This document shows positions 1 to 9,154 of a DNA stretch of 64,000 bases, piece after piece (within the stretch, counting starts at the first letter, position 1; each line of letters begins with the position of its first letter). Both the position numbers and the translations under genes were made by a program. The DNA lies in contig NZ_LKEU01000035.1 in assembly GCF_001766835.1 (NCBI RefSeq), positions 124,001 to 188,000 of the forward strand, in the 5' to 3' direction. The stretch is from Acetobacterium wieringae (GTDB lineage Bacteria > Bacillota > Clostridia > Eubacteriales > Eubacteriaceae). The notes below the pieces were generated by a model, which worked only from the letters and a program-made list of their open reading frames with translations, was not told the origin of the DNA and ran no database searches.

Positions 1-116
1 AGGTTATTCTTAATCAGAATAAAAATAAAATTATTTTTATTTAATCGTTTACTTTTTGCCTGAAAGATGTTATATTGATATCAATAATTCTCATTTTCAC
101 AATAATTTCCAGGAAG

Positions 117-142
117 ACCTCAGGCTTAGCCTGAGGTTTTTC
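117..142 (+). terminator. Intrinsic terminator of a gene upstream of the window
   Basis: A 9-bp perfect stem (ACCTCAGGC / GCCTGAGGT) with a TTA loop is followed by a T-rich run. It closes a transcript entering from the left edge, whose gene is not visible. Nothing else coding is apparent in positions 1-314. Confidence 0.85.
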
Positions 143-228
143 CTTTTTTGACGGAGAAAAAGCTGTTATGAAGATGGAGAATTGAGTCTTAAGGAAATCT
201 TGTTTCAATTGAGCTCCAGGTGAGAGAA

Positions 229-257
229 TTTACAAATCTTTTAAAATAGCATATAAT
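229..257 (+). promoter_or_regulatory. Sigma-A promoter of the uppS-cdsA-rseP-ispG-polC operon
   Basis: TTTACA at 229-234 and TATAAT at 252-257 are separated by exactly 17 bp. This places the transcription start near 264, about 50 nt ahead of uppS, downstream of the preceding terminator. Seen directly; activity is inferred. Confidence 0.7.
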
Positions 258-314
258 ATTGATATTACAAACAAGAAAACAATTGCCTAAATATAAGAGA
301 AATAGAGGTGCAAT

Positions 315-1025
315 ATGACGAGTCAGTTAAATAGCGATAATCTGCCGGAACATATAGCCATAATCATGGACGGTAATGGCCGTTGGGCGAAGGCGAAAAA
401 TCGGCCCCGGTTATTTGGCCACAATGCTGGCATGAAGACATTGAAGAAAATTGTCCGGGCATCCTCTGATGCTGGAATAAAAATAATTACTATGTATGCT
501 TTTTCAACTGAGAATTGGAAAAGGAGTCCCGAAGAAGTTGATGGACTGATGAATATTGCGGTTGAGTATTTTCATAAAGAAGTTGGCGAACTCCATCAAA
601 ACAATGTTAAAATTAATGTCATCGGCAACGTAAATGGACTGGCAAAAAAAGTCAGAGAAGCCGCTGTAAAGGCTATGAGCACCACCGCAGAAAATACTGG
701 GCTGGTGTTAAATATTGCCCTGAATTATGGTGGCAGAGATGAAATTCTTCATGCCGTCAAAGCACTGATCGCTCAGAGGATTGATCCGGAAGCCGTGACA
801 GAACAGCACATCAGTGATCAACTTTACACCAAAGGTCAACCAGATCCAGATCTGTTGATTCGGACCGGTGGGGAAAGCCGGCTTAGCAATTTTATGCTGT
901 GGCAGATGGCCTACTCCGAATTTATGTTTACAGACGTTTATTGGCCTGATTTTGAAGTCGACGTCTATTATGAAATGATTAAAAATTATCAGAAAAGGAA
1001 TCGGCGCTATGGATCGGCCGAGTAG
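315..1025 (+). CDS. uppS: Isoprenyl transferase (undecaprenyl diphosphate synthase)
   Basis: This cis-prenyltransferase condenses isopentenyl diphosphate units onto farnesyl diphosphate to make the C55 lipid carrier used for cell-wall precursor export. The family signature IMDGNGRWA is at the N-terminus, with the Mg-binding catalytic Asp at residue 19, and the C-terminal RTGGE substrate-binding motif is near residue 183. Length (236 aa) is normal for the family. The ATG is preceded by AGAGGTG. It is the first gene of a lipid/isoprenoid operon and its end overlaps the likely start of cdsA by 17 nt, suggesting translational coupling. Confidence 0.95.
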   Translation: MTSQLNSDNLPEHIAIIMDGNGRWAKAKNRPRLFGHNAGMKTLKKIVRASSDAGIKIITMYAFSTENWKRSPEEVDGLMNIAVEYFHKEVGELHQNNVKINVIGNVNGLAKKVREAAVKAMSTTAENTGLVLNIALNYGGRDEILHAVKALIAQRIDPEAVTEQHISDQLYTKGQPDPDLLIRTGGESRLSNFMLWQMAYSEFMFTDVYWPDFEVDVYYEMIKNYQKRNRRYGSAE

Positions 1026-1893
1026 CAGTCTTGAGAGTCGTCGGGCAGAACGGGCACTGGCTGAAAATCGACGGGCTGAAAAGAGCTCTATGAAAACCCG
1101 AATCTGGACTGGGGTCATTGGTCTGCCGTTGCTTATTTTTATACTCTATACCGGAGGGTTTATCCTGGTTGTCGGCGTGTCAATCCTGGCATTTGTCGGA
1201 ACAATGGAATATACCCGTGCCATCAATAAAATGATACGGCCAAAAATGAATGTGGTTTTAATGATTATTCTGACGGTGATGCTGATGGTGACCATTAAGC
1301 TGGATTATTACTTTCTGATGCCGGTTCTGCTGGTAGCCTTTATCATTATTTTCTGTTATGAAATCCTATCTGGAAATGCGGGAATTGAGCGTGGCAGTGC
1401 GACCCTGATGGGACTTATTTATGTGCCGATTATGTTTGGTCACCTGTTTTTGTTTGAAACGGTTAATAAAGGGCCCTACTATATGTGGCTGATTTTTGTG
1501 ATTGCGTTCACAACTGATACAGCGGCATATTTTATCGGCAAATCAATTGGCAACCGTAAAATTGCGCCTTTGATTAGTCCCAAAAAAACCATCGCCGGTT
1601 CAGTCGGTGGTGTAGTCGTTGCGGCCTTATGTACCATTCTTTACGGCACCATTCTGAGCTCCTATTTCAGTTTTGTGTTGCCCTGGTATTTATATCTGGT
1701 TGTTGGGGTTTTTGGCAGCATCGCCGGACAGTGTGGCGATTTAACCGCCTCGATGATTAAGCGAAAGGCCAAAATAAAAGATTTTGGCACCATCCTGCCC
1801 GGTCATGGCGGAATTTTGGATCGCTTTGACAGTATCCTATTTATTATTCCGCTAATTTATATTTTTGCCAAACTAACCATTGGCATTGCGTAG
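1009..1893 (+). CDS. cdsA: Phosphatidate cytidylyltransferase (CDP-diglyceride synthase)
   Basis: CdsA activates phosphatidate with CTP to form CDP-diacylglycerol, the branch point of phospholipid synthesis, in the cytoplasmic membrane. The protein has many hydrophobic segments and the family signature spans about residues 241-276: GDLTASMIKR, then KDFG and PGHGGILDRFDS, including the metal-binding acidic residues. I keep the start at 1009 because AAAAGGA lies 9 nt upstream. A second Met at 1090 begins the hydrophobic core directly, so the charged 27-residue N-terminal tail (Arg/Glu/Ala-rich) might be absent in the real protein. It lies between uppS and rseP, as is usual in Firmicutes. Confidence 0.93.
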   Translation: MDRPSSSLESRRAERALAENRRAEKSSMKTRIWTGVIGLPLLIFILYTGGFILVVGVSILAFVGTMEYTRAINKMIRPKMNVVLMIILTVMLMVTIKLDYYFLMPVLLVAFIIIFCYEILSGNAGIERGSATLMGLIYVPIMFGHLFLFETVNKGPYYMWLIFVIAFTTDTAAYFIGKSIGNRKIAPLISPKKTIAGSVGGVVVAALCTILYGTILSSYFSFVLPWYLYLVVGVFGSIAGQCGDLTASMIKRKAKIKDFGTILPGHGGILDRFDSILFIIPLIYIFAKLTIGIA

Positions 1894-1901
1894 GTGAAAA
1901 T

Positions 1902-2696
1902 TTGAATCTCTATACCATCCTGATTACACTACTGATTTTATGTGTCCTGGTGATTGTGCATGAACTGGGACATTTTATGGTTGCCAAAAAAACTGGCATC
2001 TTTGTCGAAGAGTTTGCCATTGGCATGGGGCCAAAACTGTTTGGCCGACAGGGCAAAGAAACCCTGTTCACAATTCGGGCCTTTCCGGTGGGTGGTTTTT
2101 GTAAAATGCGGGGTGAAGAACCGGAATTTGATACAGACGGAAACCTGATTCCCAGAGATCCCAATATCCCTATTGATCCCCGCAGTTATGAAGCCAAAAG
2201 CCGGGGCCAAAAGCTGCTGGTACTGGTGGCCGGTTCGGCGATGAACATCATTTTTGCAGTGGTTTGCCTGGTTGTGGTGGCCCTGTTTACCGGTCATACC
2301 AATGTCTTTGATGCCATCGGCACGGCCTTTTTAAACACCTGGCGGTTTTCCGGTCTGATTTTTCAGAGCTTTGGGATGTTGTTTACCGGCCAGGTGGGTC
2401 TGGATCAACTGGCTGGTCCGATTGGCATGGTATCGATGGTGGATACCTTTTTACAGAGCGGACTGATTATTTTACTGGCCTTTACTGCCATGCTCAGTGT
2501 CAATCTGGGGATCATCAACCTGTTTCCATTGCCAGCGCTGGATGGCGGACGGATCTTTATTATTTTGATTGAAATGGTGGTGCGCCGGAAACTCAGTCCC
2601 GAACTGGAAATGAAGATCAATTATTTTGGTTTTATCGCCTTGATTGCCCTGGCAATTCTGATTGCTGTGAATGATGTCATGCGTTTGGCGGCATAG
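1902..2696 (+). CDS. rseP: RseP/RasP-type site-2 metalloprotease lacking a recognisable PDZ domain
   Basis: This is an intramembrane zinc protease of the S2P family. The zinc motif HELGH is at residues 20-24 in the first membrane segment, and the second active-site motif NLFPLPALDGGR is near residues 206-217, so the catalytic core looks intact. At 264 residues it is much shorter than usual RseP/RasP proteins (typically about 340-450 aa). The second membrane segment (about 105-131) is followed almost at once by the region leading to the LAGPIGM motif, where a PDZ domain is normally inserted. There is no stop or frame break, so this looks like a genuine compact form. The TTG start has GGTG upstream. 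Its operon position is conserved. Confidence 0.88.
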   Translation: MNLYTILITLLILCVLVIVHELGHFMVAKKTGIFVEEFAIGMGPKLFGRQGKETLFTIRAFPVGGFCKMRGEEPEFDTDGNLIPRDPNIPIDPRSYEAKSRGQKLLVLVAGSAMNIIFAVVCLVVVALFTGHTNVFDAIGTAFLNTWRFSGLIFQSFGMLFTGQVGLDQLAGPIGMVSMVDTFLQSGLIILLAFTAMLSVNLGIINLFPLPALDGGRIFIILIEMVVRRKLSPELEMKINYFGFIALIALAILIAVNDVMRLAA

Positions 2697-2705
2697 GAGA
2701 GGGAT

Positions 2706-3770
2706 ATGAAAATACGAAAAAAGACCCGGGTGGTCAACATCGGCGGGGTAGCCATTGGTGGTGAAAACCCTATTGCCATCCAGTCAATGACCAATACCGA
2801 TACCAGAAATATCGAAGCGACGATTGCCCAGATTAATAGTCTGGAAGCTGGTGGCTGTGAGATTGTCCGGGTGGCTGTACCTGATGAAGCGGCGGCCAGA
2901 GCGATTGCTGGGATTAAAAAGGGCATCGGTATTCCCCTGGTGGCGGATATTCATTTTGATTATCGACTGGCTTTAAGTGCCATGGAAAATGGGGTTGATA
3001 AGTTGCGCATCAATCCAGGGAATATCGGTTCGGAACGGGGCATCCGGGAAATTGTTGCCATGGCCACTGAACGGGACATCCCGATCCGGATTGGCGTCAA
3101 TGCCGGTTCCCTGGAAAAAGAAATCCTGATAAAAAACGGGGGTCAGGCCACCCCGGCCGGGATGGTCGCGTCAGCCCAACGCCACATCCAGATTCTGGAA
3201 GATGCTGGCTTTGATAATATGGTGGTTTCGATGAAGGCTTCGGATGTGCGCTTCACCATCGAATCCTATGAACAATTTTCTAAAAGTTATGATTATCCAC
3301 TCCATCTGGGGATCACTGAGGCCGGAATCCTGCGCAGCTCGGCGGTTAAATCCGCTCTGGGCATCGGCTATCTGCTTCTCAATGGATTGGGGGATACCCT
3401 GCGGGTGTCAATCACTGGTGATCCCCGGGAAGAAATCGAGGTTGCCCGGGATATTCTCAGCGACATTGGCTTATACACTGGCCGTCGACCCCGGGTTGAA
3501 GTGATCTCCTGCCCCACCTGTGGCCGCACTGAAATTGATCTGATCGGTATCGCCGAAGAAATTAATAAGCAGCTGCGAACCGTTGAAAAAAACATCAAGG
3601 TTGCGGTGATGGGTTGTATTGTCAATGGCCCCGGGGAAGGCAAGGCCGCGGATATTGGCATTGCTGGCGGAAAAAATAAAGCAGTATTATTTAAAAAGGG
3701 TGAAATAATAAAAAGCATTGCCGAGGATGAAATTATCTCGGTGTTAATGGATGAAATAGAAAAAATGTGA
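2706..3770 (+). CDS. ispG: 4-hydroxy-3-methylbut-2-en-1-yl diphosphate synthase (MEP pathway)
   Basis: IspG (GcpE) reductively converts MEcPP to HMBPP, the penultimate step of the non-mevalonate isoprenoid pathway, using a [4Fe-4S] cluster. The cluster-binding cysteines are visible in SCPTCGRTE (around residues 268 and 271) and GCIVNGPGE (around 303). The 354-residue length fits the bacterial TIM-barrel plus reductase-like form. The ATG is preceded by AGGAGAGG. It sits 9 nt after rseP and 10 nt before polC. Dxr, an earlier enzyme of the same pathway, is encoded at 10474-11625 on the opposite strand. Confidence 0.96.
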   Translation: MKIRKKTRVVNIGGVAIGGENPIAIQSMTNTDTRNIEATIAQINSLEAGGCEIVRVAVPDEAAARAIAGIKKGIGIPLVADIHFDYRLALSAMENGVDKLRINPGNIGSERGIREIVAMATERDIPIRIGVNAGSLEKEILIKNGGQATPAGMVASAQRHIQILEDAGFDNMVVSMKASDVRFTIESYEQFSKSYDYPLHLGITEAGILRSSAVKSALGIGYLLLNGLGDTLRVSITGDPREEIEVARDILSDIGLYTGRRPRVEVISCPTCGRTEIDLIGIAEEINKQLRTVEKNIKVAVMGCIVNGPGEGKAADIGIAGGKNKAVLFKKGEIIKSIAEDEIISVLMDEIEKM

Positions 3771-3780
3771 GGCGAGATCT

Positions 3781-6700
3781 TTGAGTATTTTAACCCGACG
3801 ACAGGAACGATATCAAAAAATAATAGCGGATTATCATCTGATTACCGATAGTATAAAAATCAATTCCAGAAACGAGGAATTGATTTTTAAATTTTCCAGT
3901 CCGAAAAAACAAACGGACACCGAATTTATCAAAAAAGAAATGCAGGAAATATTTGATTATGCCAAGGCCCTGGAAATCGAGGTGGCACCACTAAACTATC
4001 AGGATGGTGAGCATCTTCTGGCTACCGATGGCCAGGGGGTCAGTCAGTTGTTGATTGGCATCAATCAGAAGATTGCCAATATTCTGCTGATTAATACCTT
4101 GATTGCCGAAGGCAATACCTTTTATGTCCGGGGGCGATCCACCGGAGAACTGGATGGTGAAGCGCTGGCGATTTTTACGGGTCGTTTTAAACGACTGATT
4201 GCCGAGCATTATGGTCTGGAATCAGAATTGGTGGTGCGTTTCACCGATGAAGGCTCGGTGGCAGAAAAAAGTCAGCAGGATCTGGAAAAACGATTGGCGG
4301 CCATTAAGCCGGTTGCTTCAAGCAGCAGTGCATCCAATTCAGGCGCTACCCAAAGCCCGGCCAAACTTCCCAAGGCTGAAAAGCCCGGCGATGTGGTCAT
4401 TGGAAAAAAAATAACCAATTCCTGGGATTGGTTGAAGAATATCGATTTTAATATCAACGGCGAATCGGAAGGAAAAAGTGTGGTCATCCGGGGCTGGGTG
4501 TTTGGAGTCAATACCCGGCCACTGAAAAATAATAAGACCTTGCTGACCTTTAATATCACCGATAATACCAACAGTATTACCGGTAAACTATTTACCGACA
4601 AAGAAGAGGTCATCGCTGGAATCAACGAAGGCTGCTGGTATCTGGTAGAAGGCAAAATCAATTATGATGAATATTCCCAGGAAATGATGTTATATCCCCG
4701 CAACATCAATCTTTCCAAAGAAACCATCAAAACCGATGATGCTCCAGTAAAACGGGTGGAGCTTCATATGCACAGCCAGTTCAGTGCCATGGATGCGGTC
4801 AGCAAGGTCGATCAGATCATGAAGCAGGCCGCCAATTTTGGGCATGATATCATCGGTATCACCGACCACGGTGTACTGCAGGCCTATCCGGAAATGATGG
4901 AACTGGGCCGCAAGAAAAAAATTAAGGTGCTCTATGGGGTGGAGGGGTATCTGGTTGAAGATCAACTGAACATGGTTTATGGCAATCAGGATCAGGACTT
5001 CTGTGGCGAATTTACTTTTTTTGACCTGGAAACCACCGGTCTGGTACCGGGTAATCATAAGATCATTGAAATTGCGGCGGTTCGCATTAAAAATAAACAA
5101 ATCATCGACAGCTTTTCAACCCTGGTCAATCCCCATTGTGAAATACCGGCATTCATCACAAATCTGACCAATATCACAAATCAGATGGTGGCCGATGGGA
5201 TGGAAGAACGGGCGGCACTGGAAAAATTCCTAGATTTTGCCGGTGAGACCATCCTGGTTGCCCACAATGCCCCTTTTGATATGAGTTTTTTAAATAAGGC
5301 CTTAGTTGATCATGGCATTGTTCGGGAAAATACTGCAGTGGATACCCTGGCTCTGTCCCGCTGTCTGCTGACCCAGATTACCCGCCATAATCTGAAAAAG
5401 CTTTGCTCACATTTTAAAATTGATATTCAGAATCATCACCGGGCCCTGGATGATGCGGCGGCATCGGCCAAGGTATTTGTCAAACTTTTAGATCTGGCTG
5501 AGAAAAAAGGCTGTACGTCAATCCAGGCCCTCAATACCCTGTCCAGCCGGGAACGGAGTATTCGTCTTAATGCCACCAACCATATTATTATTTATGCCAG
5601 AAATCAGGCGGGCATCAAGGATTTATATCGGATCGTTTCGGAGTCGCATCTCAATTATTTTTATAAAAAGCCGCGAATTCCCAAGTCACTGCTGGCAAAA
5701 AATCGGGAAAACCTCTTGCTTGGTTCGGCCTGTGAAGCTGGCGAATTGTTTTCTGCCATGGTTCACAATAAGTCTCAGGATGAGATCCAGCAGATCGCCA
5801 GCTTTTATGACTATCTCGAAATTCAGCCACTGGGTAATAATCAATATCTGATTGATAATAACAGTGTGGCGGATCAGGAGGCCCTGAAGACTTTGAACCG
5901 GCGGATCATTGCATTGGGAAAAAGTCTGAATAAGCCGGTGGTGGCCACTGGGGATGTCCATTTTGTCAATCAGGATGATGCCCTTTACCGGGAAATCTTA
6001 TTTACCGGCCAAGGTTATAAGGATGCTGGCAAACAACCGCCGCTGTATTATCGAACCACCCAGGAAATGCTGGATGAGTTTGACTACCTTGATGACGAAA
6101 CCGCCCGGGAAGTGGTGATTGATAATCCCCGCAAAATCGCAGCGATGATTGACGAGATCCTGCCGATTCCTGATGGCACCTATCCGCCAGTTATTGAAGG
6201 ATCGGATGAAGAGATTAGAGAAATGGTCGAAGGCCGGGCCCGGGAGCTCTTCGGTCAACCGCTGCCGGAGATCGTTGAAAAACGGATTAAGAAAGAACTC
6301 GATTCGATTATTGGCAACGGCTACTCGGTCCTCTATCTGATTGCCCAGAAACTGGTTTACCATTCCATGGAAGATGGTTACCTGGTGGGGTCCCGGGGTT
6401 CGGTGGGATCCTCCTTTGTAGCCACCCTTTGTGGGATCACGGAGGTAAATCCGCTGGCGCCACATTATCGTTGTCCCAGCTGTAAACATTCCGAGTTTTT
6501 CAACAGCACGGAGGTTGGGGTGGGGCCGGATTTAAAAGACGCCGATTGTCCCCACTGCGGCGCCAAGCTTGATAAAGATGGCTTTGACATTCCCTTTGAG
6601 ACCTTTTTAGGATTCGAAGGCGACAAGGAACCCGATATCGACCTTAATTTTTCCGGTGAGAACCAGGCCGAAGCCCATCGCTATACGGAGGTGTTGTTTG

Positions 6701-8052
6701 GTAAGGGCAAAGTCTTCCGGGCTGGTACCATTTCCACCATTGCTGAAAAAACAGCCTTTGGCTTTGTTAAAAATTATTATGATGAAAAAAATCTTAAAGT
6801 AACCCGGGCCGAGTTGGAGCGGGTGATCTCCTGCTGTGCCGGGGTTAAAAAAACCACCGGACAGCATCCCGGCGGGATTATGGTGGTGCCAACCTACAAG
6901 GATATTTATGATTTTTGTCCGGTTCAGCGTCCGGCCGATGACACCGAAAGCGATACCGTCACCACCCATTTTGCCTATGAATCCATCAGTGGGCGACTGC
7001 TGAAACTCGATATTCTGGGACATGATGATCCGACGATGCTTAAAATGCTCAAGGATTTTACCGGCGTCGATCCCGTGGGGATCCCGCTGGATGATGAAAA
7101 AACCATGAGTTTGTTCACCTCCACGAAAGCGCTGAACTTTAAGGATAATGATTTTGAGTCGCCTTTGGGGGTATGCGGAATTCCTGAATTTGGCACCAGC
7201 TTTGTCCGGGAAATGTTGCTGGACACCAAGCCGACAGCCTTTTCGGACCTGATCCGGATATCCGGCTTGTCCCATGGCACCGATGTATGGCTCAATAATG
7301 CCCAGGATCTGATTCGCGATAAGAAAGCCACCATCAAAGAAGCCATCTGTACCCGGGATGATATCATGATCTATCTGATCTATGCCGGTCTCGAGGCAAA
7401 AACGGCTTTTACGATTATGGAAGCGGTGCGAAAAGGCAAGGGACTGAAGCCGGAATGGGAAGAAGATATGCGCAAGAATAAGGTACCAGAATGGTATATT
7501 GATTCCTGTAAAAAAATCAAGTATATGTTCCCCAAGGCTCATGCGGCCGCCTACGTGACCATGGCCTTCCGGATTGCCTGGTACAAAGTTTATTATCCGC
7601 TGGCCTATTATGCTACCTATTTCTCGGTTCGGGCCAGCGAGTTTGATGCCCAGCTGATCAGTCAGGGCAAGGGGGTGGTGGTGCAGCGGATGAACCAGAT
7701 TAAAGAACTGGGCACCAAGGCTTCCAACAAAGAAAAGTCACTGTTGACAGTGCTGGAGATTGCCCATGAAATGATGTGTCGGGGCTACAGTTTTAAAAAT
7801 GTGGATGTCTATCAGTCTCATTTCAGTCAGTTCCGAATCATTGGGGATGCCCTGCTGCCGCCTCTGAATGCCCTGGAAGGAATCGGTGATAAAGCGGCCC
7901 AGCGGATCTTTGAAGAAGCGCAGCTGCGCCCTTATATGTCCCGGGAGGATTTGCAGAATCGTACTAAGATCAGTAAGTCGGTGATTGAAACGCTTGAAAA
8001 ACAGGGTTGTCTCAACCAGCTACCAGCTTCCAATCAGATTACCTTTTTTTAG
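3781..8052 (+). CDS. polC: DNA polymerase III alpha subunit, PolC type
   Basis: PolC is the main replicative polymerase of low-GC Gram-positives, with built-in proofreading. The order of domains is visible: N-terminal domain and an OB-fold region (about 205-315), a PHP domain starting near 326 (ELHMHSQFSAMD), a DEDDh 3'-5' exonuclease inserted near 410-575 (FFDLETTG), then the polymerase core with a CPSC...CPHC zinc knuckle (about 898-928) and the acidic PDIDLNFSG motif near 950. A helix-hairpin-helix (LEGIGDKAAQRI) lies near the C-terminus. Length 1423 aa is normal. The likely start is TTG with a weak GGCGAG upstream. Last gene of the uppS operon. Confidence 0.97.
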   Translation: MSILTRRQERYQKIIADYHLITDSIKINSRNEELIFKFSSPKKQTDTEFIKKEMQEIFDYAKALEIEVAPLNYQDGEHLLATDGQGVSQLLIGINQKIANILLINTLIAEGNTFYVRGRSTGELDGEALAIFTGRFKRLIAEHYGLESELVVRFTDEGSVAEKSQQDLEKRLAAIKPVASSSSASNSGATQSPAKLPKAEKPGDVVIGKKITNSWDWLKNIDFNINGESEGKSVVIRGWVFGVNTRPLKNNKTLLTFNITDNTNSITGKLFTDKEEVIAGINEGCWYLVEGKINYDEYSQEMMLYPRNINLSKETIKTDDAPVKRVELHMHSQFSAMDAVSKVDQIMKQAANFGHDIIGITDHGVLQAYPEMMELGRKKKIKVLYGVEGYLVEDQLNMVYGNQDQDFCGEFTFFDLETTGLVPGNHKIIEIAAVRIKNKQIIDSFSTLVNPHCEIPAFITNLTNITNQMVADGMEERAALEKFLDFAGETILVAHNAPFDMSFLNKALVDHGIVRENTAVDTLALSRCLLTQITRHNLKKLCSHFKIDIQNHHRALDDAAASAKVFVKLLDLAEKKGCTSIQALNTLSSRERSIRLNATNHIIIYARNQAGIKDLYRIVSESHLNYFYKKPRIPKSLLAKNRENLLLGSACEAGELFSAMVHNKSQDEIQQIASFYDYLEIQPLGNNQYLIDNNSVADQEALKTLNRRIIALGKSLNKPVVATGDVHFVNQDDALYREILFTGQGYKDAGKQPPLYYRTTQEMLDEFDYLDDETAREVVIDNPRKIAAMIDEILPIPDGTYPPVIEGSDEEIREMVEGRARELFGQPLPEIVEKRIKKELDSIIGNGYSVLYLIAQKLVYHSMEDGYLVGSRGSVGSSFVATLCGITEVNPLAPHYRCPSCKHSEFFNSTEVGVGPDLKDADCPHCGAKLDKDGFDIPFETFLGFEGDKEPDIDLNFSGENQAEAHRYTEVLFGKGKVFRAGTISTIAEKTAFGFVKNYYDEKNLKVTRAELERVISCCAGVKKTTGQHPGGIMVVPTYKDIYDFCPVQRPADDTESDTVTTHFAYESISGRLLKLDILGHDDPTMLKMLKDFTGVDPVGIPLDDEKTMSLFTSTKALNFKDNDFESPLGVCGIPEFGTSFVREMLLDTKPTAFSDLIRISGLSHGTDVWLNNAQDLIRDKKATIKEAICTRDDIMIYLIYAGLEAKTAFTIMEAVRKGKGLKPEWEEDMRKNKVPEWYIDSCKKIKYMFPKAHAAAYVTMAFRIAWYKVYYPLAYYATYFSVRASEFDAQLISQGKGVVVQRMNQIKELGTKASNKEKSLLTVLEIAHEMMCRGYSFKNVDVYQSHFSQFRIIGDALLPPLNALEGIGDKAAQRIFEEAQLRPYMSREDLQNRTKISKSVIETLEKQGCLNQLPASNQITFF

Positions 8053-8131
8053 CGGTGTAAAATGATCGATCCTTGCAAAAAAATCGTTTTATGCTAGAAT
8101 AAGATCAATATCAGAGAGCGAGGAAGAAACG

Positions 8132-8800
8132 TTGGCTAATTATAAAACCGGTCTGGAAACAAAGCAAAAGATTTATGTAACTGCAAAACAGTTATTCTAT
8201 GAATATGGATTTACAAAAACAACACTGGCACAAATCGCTGAAGACTCGGGAACAAACAAAGCGATGGTTGCATATTATTTCAAAAATAAGAACAACCTGG
8301 CACTGGAAGTGTATAATGAGTATATGGTTGCGAATAAAGTAAAAACCCAGAAGGCCATCGACGAAAAATTCCCTGGATGCAATGTGATGTTAAGAACCGC
8401 AATCGAGTTTCGGATACAAAATCGTAATTGTCGGTTGAATCGTCATTTGAACCAGTTTTATCATGAGTTGTGTGACACCAATACATTGATGAAAACGGAA
8501 AGTGCGTCGGTAGGGTTTGTCGAAAACATCAACCGGTCTTACAAGCTTGGACTTGACCGATTGGAAGTAAAGGCGTTGGCATTGGCAAATCTGGCTGTTG
8601 TTCATGGACTCCATGTCTCCCGGGATGATGGTTATCTGGACTGCAGCAGCGAGTATCTGGCCGAACTCGAAATTCGTTTGCTCTTTCAGAGCCTGCGATT
8701 TGAAAATAGCTTTATTGACCAGTGCATCGAAGAGTCTCGGGGGATGATTGATGCCATCCAACTTAAAGTTGAGAAAAATTTTATGGTCATAGCGGGTTAA
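8132..8800 (+). CDS. TetR/AcrR-family transcriptional regulator
   Basis: The N-terminal 55 residues form a TetR-type helix-turn-helix (FYEYGFTKTTLAQIAEDSG, then MVAYYFKNKNNL), followed by an all-helical ligand-binding domain without a family-specific signature that I recognise. The TTG start is preceded by GAGGAAG. A strong terminator follows, so it is probably monocistronic. It lies ahead of an MFS transporter gene in the same direction with about 350 nt between them; that it regulates the transporter is only a guess from position. The ligand is unknown. Confidence 0.85.
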   Translation: MANYKTGLETKQKIYVTAKQLFYEYGFTKTTLAQIAEDSGTNKAMVAYYFKNKNNLALEVYNEYMVANKVKTQKAIDEKFPGCNVMLRTAIEFRIQNRNCRLNRHLNQFYHELCDTNTLMKTESASVGFVENINRSYKLGLDRLEVKALALANLAVVHGLHVSRDDGYLDCSSEYLAELEIRLLFQSLRFENSFIDQCIEESRGMIDAIQLKVEKNFMVIAG

Positions 8801-8823
8801 GCATTTAGCAACTGCTTAACGAT

Positions 8824-8879
8824 GCAAAAAAATACCATTGTTGCTGGTTTGAGATCAGCGAGCGATGGTATTTTTTTGC
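8824..8879 (+). terminator. Strong intrinsic terminator after the TetR gene
   Basis: The arms at 8824-8838 and 8865-8879 are perfectly complementary over 15 bp (GCAAAAAAATACCAT and its complement), with further partial pairing inside. The A-run/T-run symmetry would allow termination in both directions. The following stretch to 9154 is AT-rich, with no coding sequence or clear promoter. Confidence 0.85.
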
Positions 8880-9154
8880 GCAAATTTACGAAGCAGGAAC
8901 GACTCCAAAAGATTAAACGTGTAAAATATACAAACTAATATTACAAATAAAGGTAAATATTAAAAAAATGATATGGTGATGATACGATTGAAATAACAAA
9001 AATTACGAAAAAAAGCGATGTAAAAACGATTACTACAAGCATATAACAGTATAAAATTAATAATTAACAAAAAAAGAGGTGACAAAAACAGCAAAAGATG
9101 TTATTGTTTAATAAATTAACCACGTTTATATTTTACACTCGAAAGGAAAACAAA

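Noticed and set aside
6607..7542. 311-codon open frame on the minus strand inside polC
   Set aside because: It lies fully in the polymerase core of polC, has no family features and reads like an antisense shadow of a gene with biased codon positions.
9098..9154. Longer start for the MFS transporter at 9098
   Set aside because: GAGGTG is about 16 nt from that ATG, too far; GAAAGG fits the ATG at 9155, which starts the normal N-terminus.
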